Shown in pieces: positions 34,160 through 45,721 of a stretch of 64,000 nt of DNA (the stretch's first letter is position 1; each line of letters opens with the position of its first letter). The notes beneath the pieces are model-generated. The model did not search any database. It saw only the letters and a list, made by a program, of their open reading frames with translations, and was not told the origin of the DNA. Origin of the DNA: Rhizoctonia solani (lineage: Eukaryota; Basidiomycota; Agaricomycetes; Cantharellales; Ceratobasidiaceae). The stretch is from contig NC_057378.1 of NCBI RefSeq assembly GCF_016906535.1, positions 1,674,001-1,738,000 on the forward strand, given 5' to 3'. The position numbers and the translations under genes were made by a program.

Positions 34160-35350
34160 ATGGAACCAGAGCCGACCATTAGCGCTCTCCTCGAGGCTGT
34201 CACAGCCCTCACAGCCACCGTTGGGTCCTTACAGGACCAAATCCGCTCCCAAGGCCAACAGCTCAGCGAGCTCAAGGCCATATGTAAAGAGACCGCGGAC
34301 CTCCTCGGGGACAAGGACCAAGGGGGAACCACCCAAACCCAAGCACAGCCTGGCCCATCGACTGGGCCTGTCACCCCTCCTTCCCATACAGGAGGACAAG
34401 CCGACACTCCAAGAACGGCTAGGCCTGGGCTCAGGGACCCTTTCCGTCCCACCAGAGGCACCACTGGGTACAACTCCCAGGAAGAACAGCCAAGGAGGAT
34501 CAAGGAAGAACCTTGCGGAGCGCTTAGGGATCTGAGGACCCTCACTCCTTTCAGTTCGGGATCGGACACCAAACGTCCCAAAATGGAGCTACCAGATCCA
34601 TTCAAAGGGGAGATTCGAGGGCGAAAGGCGGTTCAATGGCTAGACCGCATGCTGTTATGGGGGGCCCTTCACAGGGACCAATTTGAAGAAGACAAGCAGT
34701 TGATCGTCTGGATCCTCTACCACATGGAGGATAAAGCCGCTGATTGGGCACTCCCTATTATCGGAAACATCCTTAAGGGTGAAACCAATGCCCCCACGAC
34801 CATTCCCGCCATGACAACCAAGTTCAAGGAAGCCTTTGCGGATCCGGATGCCAAGAGAGCCGCCGCTAGGAAGATCGCCGCGCTGACTCAGACAACCACC
34901 ACGTCTGAGTATGTTACCGAGTTCCGCAACCTTATGGCGGAGCTTGATTGGAATGAGGAGGCATACATTGCCCAATTCACGCGTGGTCTTCACTGGAAGG
35001 TGAAGGAACTCCTGTCCACCAAGGACAACATCCCCGACGAACTGGAGGCAATATTTGCCGCCTCCATCAAGATTGACAATACTCGTTGGGAAAACGAGGA
35101 GAACCGCCCCAAAAAGGCTCCTACCAAGGCCCCGGTTACCGCAACCACCTCCTCCACCACTACCACAAGGGTCCAATTATCAGAGGACCCCAATTACGTT
35201 ACCCCGGAGGAAAGGGACCGTCGCCGCGCGTCAGGACTGTGCGTCAAATGCGGTCAGAAGGGCCACGGAATAAAGCAGTGCCCAAATGGCTGGAAAGCCA
35301 CGGTTAAAGAAGTAGCCAAGGTGGCTGAGGATGAATTGGGAAAAGAATGA
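34160..35350 (+). CDS. Gypsy-A Gag
   Basis: A continuous 396-aa frame starting MEPEPTISALLEAVTALTAT. The upstream TTG-started extension is not needed. An N-terminal coiled-coil-like segment (SLQDQIRSQGQQLSELKAI) and a Pro/Thr/Gln-rich stretch lead to the retrotransposon capsid core (WLDRMLLWGALHRDQFEEDK to TEFRNLMAELDWNEEAYI). A C-terminal zinc knuckle CVKCGQKGHGIKQC (C-X2-C-X4-H-X4-C) binds the RNA genome. It stops in an ATGA overlap with Pol: the Pol start at 35347 shares the stop codon. This suggests re-initiation or a frame change as the way Pol is made. Confidence 0.92.
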   Translation: MEPEPTISALLEAVTALTATVGSLQDQIRSQGQQLSELKAICKETADLLGDKDQGGTTQTQAQPGPSTGPVTPPSHTGGQADTPRTARPGLRDPFRPTRGTTGYNSQEEQPRRIKEEPCGALRDLRTLTPFSSGSDTKRPKMELPDPFKGEIRGRKAVQWLDRMLLWGALHRDQFEEDKQLIVWILYHMEDKAADWALPIIGNILKGETNAPTTIPAMTTKFKEAFADPDAKRAAARKIAALTQTTTTSEYVTEFRNLMAELDWNEEAYIAQFTRGLHWKVKELLSTKDNIPDELEAIFAASIKIDNTRWENEENRPKKAPTKAPVTATTSSTTTTRVQLSEDPNYVTPEERDRRRASGLCVKCGQKGHGIKQCPNGWKATVKEVAKVAEDELGKE

Positions 35351-38300
35351 GGTCGAGGACTGCTGCCAAGCCCCCAACTTCCAAACTGGACAATCTAGAT
35401 AGTTTTGAATTTGTATCTCTTGCATTAGACTCAAATAAAAAACCCCTCTTATTTATCGATCTATATGTCCAGAATTCCCCGGCAGAACCTCTCAAAACAC
35501 TCATAGACTCCGGAGCCACATCAAACTTTATCTCCCCTTTGATTGTGGAAAAATTAAAAATCCCAAAAACCCAACTCGAAAATCCACGAGTTGTGAGAAT
35601 GCTAGATGGTACAATCTCTCAGACTGGTCGCATTTGGCACCAAGTTCATCTCACGGTTTTGGCCAATGGCCATACACACTCCATCCCTTTCTTAGTCTGC
35701 CCCATTGGGAACACACCCGCCATACTTGGCATGACATGGCTCACTCAGGAGTCACCCCTCATAGACTGGAATCTAGGCACCGTCACCTTCCCAGACCAAG
35801 CCCAGATAGCCTCGGAAGAAGAAGCAGATCCTAATCCACTTGCCAATCTACCTACGGAATACCATGAATTTGCCAAAGTGTTTGGAGAAGAGGAATTTAA
35901 GGTCCTTCCCCCGCACAGGGAATATGATATTGCCATTGACCTAATTCCCAACGCCAAACTCTCTCCTGGACCCATCTACGGCATGACTGATGCAGAATCC
36001 AAGGCACTGAAACTACACATTGATGAGGAATTAGCAACGGGCAAGATCCGCCCCAGCACTTCCTCAGCAGGCGCCCCTGTCATGTTTGTTAAGAAAGCAG
36101 ATGGTTCTCTGAGGCTTGTGGTAGACTATCGGAAGCTAAATGACGTCACGCACAAAAACGTTTACCCGCTCCCTAGGCAGGACAACCTCATGGCTAAACT
36201 CAGGCATGCCAAAATCTTCACCAAACTGGACTTGCGCTGGGGATATAATAACGTTCGGGTAAAGGAAGGCAATGAATGGAAAACGGCCTTCAGGACCAAA
36301 TATGGCCTATTCAAATACCTAGTCATGCCATTTGGTCTCACAAACGCCCCTGCCGCTTTCCAGCATTTCATGAACGATTTGTTCAGAGACCTCATTGATG
36401 TAACCGTGGTCATCTACTTGGACGACATCCTAATCTTCTCGGAAAACCCAGAAGAACACCCTAGCCACGTCAGGGAAGTCTTGTCAAGACTCATGAAGAA
36501 CCAGCTATTCTGTAAACTGTCAAAATGCCATTTCCACGTCACCACAGTGGATTACCTGGGAATAGTCATCTCCCCTGCTGGATTCTCCATGGATCAGAAG
36601 AAGATTGAGGCAGTCACGTCATGGCCCACTCCCAGAACAGTGAAACAGGTTCAGGCCTTCCTAGGTTTCGTTAACTACCTCCGCCGGTTTATTCCCAATT
36701 TCAGCCTGGTTGCACGCCCTCTCCACAACCTCACAAAAAGGAAACCCCATGGTCCTGGGGAACCCAAGAAGAGGAGGCCTTCCAAGAACTGAAATCCCTA
36801 GTCACAAAATCCCCGGTCCTGATTCATTCCAATCCGGAACTTCCTTACTTCCTGGAAACAGACGCATCAGGAGTAGCCATGGGAGCAATTCTTAGTCAGC
36901 GAGGTTCAGACAACAGACTACATCCAATTGCCTACATGTCAAAATCGTTCTCAGGGGCAGAAGCCAATTATGACACCCACAATAAGGAACTTCTGGCAAT
37001 CATCAAGGCATTGGAGGAATGGCATATATTTCTGGAGGCAACGGACAAACCCATCCAGGTCTTCACGGATCACAGGAACCTGGAATACTGGATGCAGGCC
37101 CGAACATTCAACCAAAGGCATGCACAATGGCGAATTTTCTTAAGCGATTTTAATTTTGAAATCCACTATCGCCCGGGAAAACAATCGGGAAAACCAGATG
37201 CTCTATCCAGACGATCAGATTATGTGGACACGCCCTCAGAACCGGAAGTCATGTTACCGGCAGAAGTCTTTGCCAATACTTCAGAAGAAGAACTGGAAAT
37301 TGTCACAGAAATACGCTCCAAGTTAAGGGAGGACCCCTCCGTAGAACCAATCATTCAGTTCCTAACAGAGGACGCCGACAATGCGCCACCATCCATTTGA
37401 AAGGCCTATCGAGATTATGATTGGGAAGAAGACTTGCTATGGTACCGTGGCAAGCTAGTTGTACCAGACTCAGAACCCCTCAAGGAGCGTCTACTAAGGG
37501 AATTCCATGACTCACCATTAGCAGGACACCCAGGGCAGCAGCAAACCTTGGAACTCTTAAGTCGGAATTATTGGTGGCCTGGGATGAAATCCTTGGCTAA
37601 GGAATGGGTAGAATGTTGCCCGGTATGCCAAGCCAACCAAAGGGCTCACGCACCAGTCATTGCTCTTAAACCTTTGGAAGTTCCCCCGTTCCCGTTCCAC
37701 ACCATCTTGTATGATTTCATCTTGGGTTTTCCCAAGTCACAGGGCCACAATGCCATTCTAGTGGTAATTGACTCATTCTCCAAATTTGGGCACTTCATCC
37801 CTACTTCCAAAAAAGTAACCGCCAAGGGCCTTGCAGATCTGTTCATCACCCACATATGGAAACTACACAGGTTACCAGTCAAAACCATCTTGGACCGCGG
37901 AACCACTTTCACAGGGAAATTTTTAAGAGCCCTCTACCAACGGCTTGGAGTCAAACCAGCATTCTCTTCTGCGTATCACCCGGAATCAGACGGACAAACA
38001 GAAAGGGTGAACCAGTTCATTGAGTTCTACCTCCGATCCTATGTAGCCGCTGATCACTTGGACTGGGCCACTTGGTTACCCTTGGCGGAGTACGCATATA
38101 ACAATGCCAGACATGCAGCTACTGGGAAAACACCTTTTGAACTAGTATACGGAAGAAACCCGGTGATGAACCCATCCAACGTCCCATCTAATGTGCCTGA
38201 AGCAGATCAAGTGGCAAATACCTTGGCCCAAGAATGGAAAGAAGCCAAAGCGGCCCTAAGAATGAGCAAAGAAAGGATGACCAGAGAAAAGGGAACAATA

Positions 38301-38756
38301 CCCACATACTCGATTGGGGAAAAAGTCTGGTTGGACGGAAAAAACGTGGAGCTCAGGACCAACTCCAATAAACTAGACCCCAAACGCCTAGGTCCCTTTG
38401 AAATCACAGAGAAGATCTTGAGTCACGCCTATCGACTGAAACTCCCTGAAACTTTGAAAATTCATGACGTCTTTTATGTAGGGCTACTTTCAAAATCTCA
38501 CGAATCTCCAAGCCAACCGTTCCCGGAACAACCTCCCCCTGAAACAATTGAAGGAGAGGAAGAATACAAAGTTGAGCAGATTATTGATTCAAAAAGACAA
38601 CAAGGGAAGTGGTTCTACCTAATAAAGTGGAAGGGTTACGGACCAGAAGACAACTCTTGGGAACCGGAGGAACTGCTGGAACACAGCCAGGAAGAGATCA
38701 AGCGCTTCAACCAAGCTAGACTCAGAAAGGCTTGTGACGCCGCCAAGAGCCTTTAA
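35347..38756 (+). pseudogene. Gypsy-A Pol polyprotein, two lesions
   Basis: Protease LIDSGATSNFISP; RT FTKLDLRWGYNNVRV and VVIYLDDILIFSE; RNase H YFLETDASGVAMGA and VFTDHRNLEYW; integrase zinc finger HDSPLAGHPGQQQ...CPVCQAN; DDE residues in LYDFILGFP, ILDRGTTFTG and PESDGQTERVNQ; C-terminal chromodomain GKWFYLIKWKGYGPEDNSWE. Two defects break the frame. One is a one-base loss in the A-run of LHNLTKK (about 36,738). The other is a TGA at 37,398-37,400 in PPSI-stop-KAYRDYD, best explained by CGA to TGA. All catalytic residues remain, so the inactivation is recent or due to sequence errors. Confidence 0.92.
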
Positions 38757-38766
38757 GGGGGGGCAA

Positions 38767-39328
38767 TGTTACAATCTCCCAAAATATACCATCGGATTCG
38801 CCTCATTTTTCTCTTATTTTTACTATTTTTTACGAACTTGTTATCCTATGTTTTCTGATCACGTGATCTCGGCGCTTATTATGCCGAGATGCCGCGCCGA
38901 GATGCCGTGCCAAGGGCGCTTAGGAGAAATCCACGCTTCTGCGCAGTCCGCAGCACGCTCCTCATTTGTCATTTGTACTTCTCTTTCTCACGCGCACAGA
39001 CCATGTAGATAGTGTGCATTGTCTATATATACAGCAGGGAGATTGCTTGGAAACACCAAGTCGATTTTACCTCGTCTCTTACTCACTAGAGAAGGTAGTC
39101 AGCCAGCTGAGTCGCCGGCCCCTAAGTAGTTCCCAGATGCTCACCACCCCTTTTACTCACCACACCTCCCAGGCCTAAGGCCCCCTCGCAGTAGAATAGA
39201 AGTAGTAGACCGCCCTAAGCGGTATTAGTATAGCCTAGATAGTTAGTTACTTAAGCAGTGTCTGTAGTAGTACGGCCATAAGCGCCCGTCCCCTAGCGTG
39301 TACCCAACCTTACAGTTGGCGTACAACA
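38767..39328 (+). repeat. Gypsy-A 3' LTR
   Basis: 562 bp. It begins 10 bases after the Pol stop, behind a G-rich tract (AAGGGGGGGCAA) that serves as polypurine tract. It keeps GATCACGTGATC at 38857-38868. Confidence 0.95.
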
Positions 39329-40277
39329 AAAATTAACAAAATTTTCGATTGAGCAGCTGCAACATTTCAGAAAAGGCTGAAGCTTTGTTTGGTTGTTATT
39401 AGAGTGGTTTAGGATGCGTTGTAATAGTTACAAGTCAAAATAACAAAAACTGAGCAACTAACAAGACCACAGAAGCATGGGGAGGTGTTTACTTGTACAA
39501 TAATATTTGTGTACTAAATCCAACCACTGCAATTGTTGCAACCCACATCCTGAATACTATCAAAAGTGAGACTCAAGTACTTTTGCACGCTTGTTGTCAA
39601 TTCTGGCGTGGTTTGGCACATTGTTCTTTTGCTTTGACTTCCTGCTCCTGCTCCTCAGCCTGCTGAGCCTTTATTTCTGCTCTCTCTTGCGCCCTTTGCT
39701 CCTTCTGACAATTTTGTTCATCCTTTTCTTCTTTCTTCTTTTTTTTTTTGAAGATCATCCTTTATTTTTTTCAGTGCATGTTTCCATTCTTGCTCCTTCT
39801 TTTGAGTCTGTTTTGCACATTCCTCCTCCTTGGCCCTGGCTTTTTTTTCTGCTTGCTCTTGTATGTACACATCATGAGTAAGAATTGTTGCAGTCCCTTT
39901 ACCAATTCAACACTGAGATCTGTCCTTGCGTGCATGTGCAGCAATGTTGATTTTATTGGCCCAGCAGTGAGTGAGAGCCTCCCAAGCGGCTGATACTAGC
40001 AAGTGACTGTACGTGGCTGTTAAAGCTGCTTGATGTCTTCAACCTTCATCCGTTTGTGCTGGTGTTTCAACAAGCTTCTTAATTTTGCCAAACAAGACTC
40101 CACAAGATGCTGGTGAGTTGGAAGCAGGCTCATTTAACTTGTAAACCTGGTCTACGCACAAGATAAGCATTAGGACCCTGGTAGGTGAATTGACGTACCT
40201 GAAACAACACTTTCTGGGTGAGCTCCTTCCCATGCAGCTTCTTCTGTGAATTGATCTATTTGGAGAGGAAGTTTGAC

Positions 40278-41644
40278 CTAGTTGATCTTTGGGGGCAGCT
40301 TTGTGCTTAGATCAATTCGATTTGGATTGAATGGAACCAGCCCAGTAGCCTCAAACAACTTCAGGATGGTCTCAGGGGTAAGTGCTTCTTGTCTTGCTGC
40401 CACATAAAGCCTATGTAGATAGTTTAATGACACTATATGCGCCAATTGAACATATTATCTCACCTTGGAAAATCCTCCTTTTGAGCTGGCTGCCCAGTTA
40501 TGCTAGCCTTCTCAATTTCTTCTGAAAGCGCTTTGGATAGTGGCCCAAAAGCAACCTTATTGAGTGGTTGAAGCAGGGCAGTAGAGTGAGGAGGGAGGCA
40601 GAAAAGGGTAATATTGTTCTCCCAAGCATAAACAGCAGCCTCATAGCTCATATGAGATACATGGCCATCCCAGATAAGGAGTCTGGGGAGACCAGCTGCT
40701 TTTTCATGGGTCTCAGCATCAAAGACATCCTGCAACCACAACAGACAGACATTAGTGTTAGTCCAACCATTGTCTGTTACCGTAAAATTTGCATGTAATG
40801 GGTTGTTATCTTTCCATTTAGAGAGAACATATTTTCCCTTAAAAATATATGTTGGACGGATGGCAGTTCCATTGGCACCAATGCATTCAACTATTGTAAC
40901 GTTCTCTCAATTACCATCTGAATTGTTATAAATTTCATTGTTCAGAGCTCTCAGGGATGAAAATGCACCTTGAATCAGAATTGGTCTTGTTGATTTTTGG
41001 ACAAGGACCTTGGCCCAATTGACCTCCCCAACAGTACCCCCTTTCTTGTCCATATTGAATATGCAGCATTGAGGAACATTATGAGAGACAAGCTCATACT
41101 GTAATCATATTGTTAGATGCTTTAATGGGCTTATTATAGAGGCGCTTGCCTTTTTAAAATAATCTGCAATTGTCTCAGGATTGGCGGCTCCTGCTTGCAC
41201 CCAATCTAATGAGAGTCGGAAGCAGGTACAAATTTCAGGATGTTGTTGAAGAAATTGGTCAACAAAGTTCATGGGGCATAGCTTGTAATCTGGCCTCCAA
41301 TTCTGGATGACAGTAGAAAGATATGCGCGTGCATCCTTTTGTGTGACTGGGAATCCATGGTCAGCCAGAGAGAGGATAAATTCAGCAGCAGCACGCTCTT
41401 TGGGTGGAGACATGAGCTGCTGACCAGCATAAGCAATACAACATGGGGGGACACCCTTCATCCGGTTTTGTAGCCTCTTTAGACCAACTTGGAAAAGCTT
41501 TGAAGCTTTTTGTTGAGAGCGCCAAGCAGGATCCTTGTTGATCCAGTTGATTGCCTTAGTCACTTGGCTCTCAATATTTTCTGGGTCATTCAAAGCCTTC
41601 TTTTTTTTCCCCCAAGATTGAGTCTTAGATCAAGTTGAACCCAT
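40278..41644 (-). pseudogene. Pogo-family transposase, inactive
   Basis: Three exons: 41644-41150, 41098-40464 and 40410-40278. The N-terminal part (QKASKLFQVGLKRLQNRMKG, then TQKDARAYLSTVIQNWRP) is the helix-turn-helix/CENP-B-like DNA-binding region. The DDE_1 domain follows: CIFNMDKKGGTVG (first Asp), RLLIWDGHVSHMS (second Asp), and PHSTALLQPLNKVAFGPL, where the third position is Asn but the family has Asp. The C-terminus reads LFEATGLVPFNPNRID. In-frame TGA codons lie in the N-tail (MGST-stop) and in NNSDGN-stop-ENV. The first intron starts with GC (AAAAAG|GCAAGC) and ends ACAG. The DNA transposition enzyme cannot work as read. Confidence 0.83.
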
Positions 41645-44600
41645 AGAGTGTGGTTTGTGCTGAAAAAACACGGCTCAAGATGAAAAGTGTGTCCAAACTT
41701 GGCTAATTATCATGTGATGCCTTTCCCAGGGTACAAGTGCCAATGTTGCTTTTTACCTATTATTTTAAATGGGACCTCCCACCACAAATACACGGTATAT
41801 TTTTCTGATATTTTACAAGGCAACTCCTAAGATGTCTTACTTCCAACCCACAAAATGTTGTGACCTGAAATGAGCTACCACCAAAGTTATCCAGACGCAA
41901 CAAATTGTGGCGCCTTACTCAGGGTCTGATGTTATTCCTCTTCTCTGTCCACGGTGACAGGTGGGGGGCGGTTTTCAAAGGTGCGCTTCTTGTCCCTTTT
42001 GACCTTAGATAATAACCCTACGTAGAATACATTGTGGATTTGCATGGTTGGTGGCAGTTCTAGGCAATATGCCCAGTTGGAGATCTTTTCAATAACTTTG
42101 AACGGTCCCAGGCGTTGTTCTGTCAGCTTGGGACTTAGGGTTTTGAGGTTTACGTTCTTGGCATCAAGCCAGACTTCTTCCCCTATCTCAAATTCCGTTG
42201 GGTTTCTGTTCTCTCCTGCTACCATGCGTTGTTTGGATTGCCGCAGAGCCAACTCCACTTCCTTCCATTGTGTTTCCATTGTCTGGGCAAGATTGTTGGC
42301 TTCAGGGACATCTGTGGGTACGTTGGATGGGGTCAGAGTGGGTTCCCATCCATACAAGGCTTTGAAGGGAGTTTTGCCCATACTACTGTGTACCGCATTG
42401 TTGTATGCAAATTCTGCCATTGGGAGCCATCTAGTCCAGTCCCTCTGGTTGATCCCTGAGTAAGCTCTAAGGAAATGTTTGATTGAGGGGTTGACCCGTT
42501 CTGTTTGTCTGTTGCTTTGGGGATGGTAGGCCAAGGAGAAGTGGGGATCAATGCCAAGGCATTTGTATAAGGCCTGTAAGAACTTGTTATTGAAGACCCT
42601 TCCTCTGTTGGATATTGTCTTCTCCAGCATGCCATGGCGTTTCCATACGTTTTCCAGGAACAGTTTGGCCAGTTCTGGGGCTTTCAACTTCTTTGAGCAC
42701 TTGACAAATATACCATACTTGGTGAAGCTGTCAACAATGACCAAAATGGAATCATGGTTCCCATCCTTTGGCAGGTCTACTATCATGTCATAGGAGACGT
42801 GCTGCCAGGGTCTGGAAGGTAGTTCTAGGGGTTGCAGCGGGATGGAGGCATACTTTGGTTTGCGGATATGTTGGCACGTTTTGCAAGAGTCCACGTGCCA
42901 GTATGTGTCAGCATGGATTCCAGGCCAGTAGTAATTCCTTGAGACTAGTTCCAATGTCCGTTGCCTACCCGGGTGTCCAGCTAAAGGGCTATCATGGAAT
43001 ATCCTTAGCAGCTCTGTCCATAAGTCTCCCATGTCTGGCACTACAATTCTCCCTTGGTAGAAGAGGAGGCCTGCCTCCATCTGGTAATCCTTGAAGGCGC
43101 GCTTGATGGATGGAAGGTGCCTTAGACTTGTTTTGGAGAAATTGTAGTATCTCTTCCAATGACTCATCTAGGTCTAAGGCAGTTTCAATTTGGCGTTGGA
43201 GCTCCTTTTTGGGGGTTACCAGGGCTATGTTGGCAAAAACAGGGTTTGGGAGCATTGTTTGGTTGGCAGGAGGAATATTGGTGTGATCTGCGCGGCAAGA
43301 GAGGGCGTCTGGCTTTCCTGATTGTTTCCCTGGGCGGTAGATGATTTGGAAGTTGTATCCGGCCAGTAGTAGATGCCATCTTGTGTGACAGCAGTTGAAA
43401 GTCCAGGATTCTTTCCAGTACTCCAGGTTCCTATGATCCATGAAAACTGTGATGGGGTGTAAGGTCCCTTCCAGAAATATGTGCCAGTATTCAAATGATT
43501 GTATGATGGCCAAAAGCTCTTTGTCATGGGTATCATAGTTCTGTTCTGCCCCTTTGAATGACTCAGATAGGAAACCAAGTGGGTGTAGGCAGCCATCTTC
43601 CTGTTGTTGACTAAGTATTGAGCCTAGGGCCGCGCCTGACGCATCTGTTTCAAGGAAATAAGGTTTTGTAGGGTCTGCGTGACAGAGTACTGGAGCGTTG
43701 GTGATGGCTTCCTTTAACCCTTGGAAGGCCTCCTGTTCCTTAGTGTTCCATTGCCAAGGCGTGTCTTTCTTGACCAGGTTGTGTGACGGCCTGGCCATGT
43801 GGCTAAAATTGGCAACAAAACAACATAAGAAGTTGGCAAACCCTAGGAACAATTGGACTTCCTTGACTTTAGTGGGGACTGGCCATTCCTGTACTGCCTG
43901 GATTTTGAGCTTATCCAGGCTGAATCCCTTATCCAAAACAACAATTCCCAGGTATTCCACAGAGGTGACATGGAAGGTACATTTGGAGGCCTTGCAGAAC
44001 AGTTGGTTATCCATGAGGCACCTCAGGACTTTGTGGACATGTTGCGTGTGGGATGTGTCATCCTTGGAATAGATTAGGATGTCATCAAGGTAGATGATGA
44101 CGCATACGTCCAATAAATCCTTGAACAGGTTGTTCATGAAGTGTTGGAAAGAGGCAGGAGCATTTGTCAAGCCAAATGTCATGACCAGGGATTCATAGAG
44201 ACTGTACTTGGTACAAAAAGCGGTCTTCCATTTGTCACCCTCCTTAACCCAGACATTATTGTACCCCCATTGTAAATCCAGTTTGGTGAATACTTTGGCG
44301 CCACGTAATTGGGCCATCAGGTCATCTGGTTGGGGTAAGGGGTACACATTCTTTTTTGTCCGGTTATTCAGTTGGTGGTAATCAACAACTAATTGGCAGG
44401 AACCATCCTTTTTAGGTACAAACATGACAGGGGAACTAATAGACAATTTGCTGGGACGGATCTTCCCAGCCTTGAGTTCATCCCTAAGCCAATCCTTTAG
44501 CGTGGCAGATTTGGCATTGGTCATACTATAAAGGGGAGAATTCAGTGGGCCATCTTCTGTAAGTTCAATGCCAATGTTGTAGTGCCTATGTGGGGGAAGC

Positions 44601-44813
44601 TTATGGAATTCCTCTTCCCCAAATACCTTGGCATATTGGTGGTACTTGGAGGGTACTCCTTTGAGGGGGTCTTGGTCAGCTTCTTCCTCTTTGGCAATGG
44701 TGACATGTTCCGGTGGTGCGTGGGGAAATGTGAGGGTGCGCGTATTCCAATCAATCTCTGGGTTGTGTGCGTCTAACCATTTCAATCCCAAGATGGCGGC
44801 GTGAGACCCTGTG

Positions 44814-45373
44814 TGTTGTACACCACTGTAAGGTGGGTACACACTAGTGATGGGCGCTTAGGGCCGTAACTAATACAGACACTGCTTATCTATCTACGTA
44901 TCTAAGGCTATACTAATGCCGCTTAAGGTGGACTTCCAATGGGTGCTAACTGCAAGGGGGCCTTAGGCCTGAAGGTGTGGTGAGCGCAGATAAGGGGAAA
45001 CTACTGATACTACTGAGGGCCAACTACTTAGCTGGCTGGATGGGTCCTCCTCAATGAGATGAGACAAGGTAAAATTGACTTGGGGTCTCCAAGCAATTTT
45101 CCTGCTGTATATATAGACAATACTACTAACTACATGTGGTCTGTGCGTGTGTGAATAGAAGCCTACATGTGAAAAGAGAAGCGTGCTGCGGACTGCGCAG
45201 AAGCGTGGATTTCTCCTAAGCGCCCTTGGCACGGCATCTTGGCGCGGCATCTCGGCATAGATAAGCGCCGAGATCACGTGATCAAAAAACAAAAGATATC
45301 AAGTCCGTAAAAAATACTAAAAATAATAGAAAAACCGTGCGATTCTAATGGTATAGGTTAGGAGGTTATGACA
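44814..45373 (-). repeat. solo Gypsy LTR 3, inside the Gypsy-B protease
   Basis: 560 bp in reverse orientation from TGTTGTACACC, flanked by CTGTG at 44809-44813 and 45374-45378. It keeps the CACGTG palindrome (45272-45283), unlike solo LTRs 1 and 2, so it is younger or less mutated. Confidence 0.93.
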
Positions 45374-45721
45374 CTGTGTTGCATATAAGGAAGGTCTCAG
45401 TCATATTTTTGCCATCAAAGGAGAAGGTTAAATTTGCCTTCTTCCAGATTTTGCCTGCCTGGGGGCTTGACCCATCAAGCATGGTGACGGTACGGGGTGT
45501 AGGAAGATCTATGAGAGGGAGACGTAGTGCCTTGGCGGTACGTGGGTGTAGGAAGGAGGATGTGGCGCCTGAGTCAATCAGGACTTCTAGTGGTTCTGCT
45601 TGTTTCTCTGGTTTAATGAGGATTGTAAAAAGTGGAGAGTTTCTATTGCTATTTGATATGTTACATATTTCCAATCCTAAACCAGAGTCCTTAGGGTCCT
45701 TGCGTGCGGCAGCAGGTACCC

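Larger units (their letters stand above)
33078..39328 (+). mobile_element. Gypsy-A: chromodomain LTR retrotransposon, nearly intact
   Basis: 6,251 bp between LTRs starting TGTTACAATCTCCC and ending GGCGTACAACA, with AAAAT duplicated at 33073-33077 and 39329-39333. The internal order Gag - protease - RT - RNase H - integrase - chromodomain defines a chromovirus. Only two lesions are seen in Pol. It is the youngest layer of the nest. All domains are recognisable and catalytic residues are in place, so it is the best candidate parent of the solo LTR family. Confidence 0.95.
32869..41932 (-). mobile_element. Pogo-type DNA transposon inside Gypsy-B (itself split by Gypsy-A)
   Basis: The ends are imperfect inverted repeats starting ACATCAG (32869 on plus, 41932 on minus), flanked by TA at 32867-32868 and 41933-41934. 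Removing the segment plus one TA restores the Gypsy-B frame from GAGGAATA to TATGAGGTA. Without the nested Gypsy-A the element is about 2.8 kb, typical for Pogo/Fot1-like transposons. It encodes the transposase on the minus strand. Confidence 0.88.
32566..45716 (-). pseudogene. Gypsy-B Pol polyprotein, interrupted twice
   Basis: Protease: EVLIDSGATSSFLHP (near 45,600). RT: FTKLDLQWGYNNVWV and IIYLDDILIYSKDD. RNase H: YFLETDASGAALGS and TVFMDHRNLEYW. A frame change near 43,100 leads to the integrase, with zinc-finger histidines and cysteines (HDSPLAGHPGRQ, CKTCQH). The catalytic block TISNRGRVF has Asn where the family has Asp. The Glu of HPQSNRQTERVNP is kept. Chromodomain: GKWFFQVKWKGYGSEENTWE, read from 32,866 after the Pogo insertion and running into the LTR (stop 32,566-32,568). 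Interruptions are solo LTR 3 (44,814-45,373) and the Pogo (32,869-41,932). The element cannot be autonomous. Confidence 0.87.
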
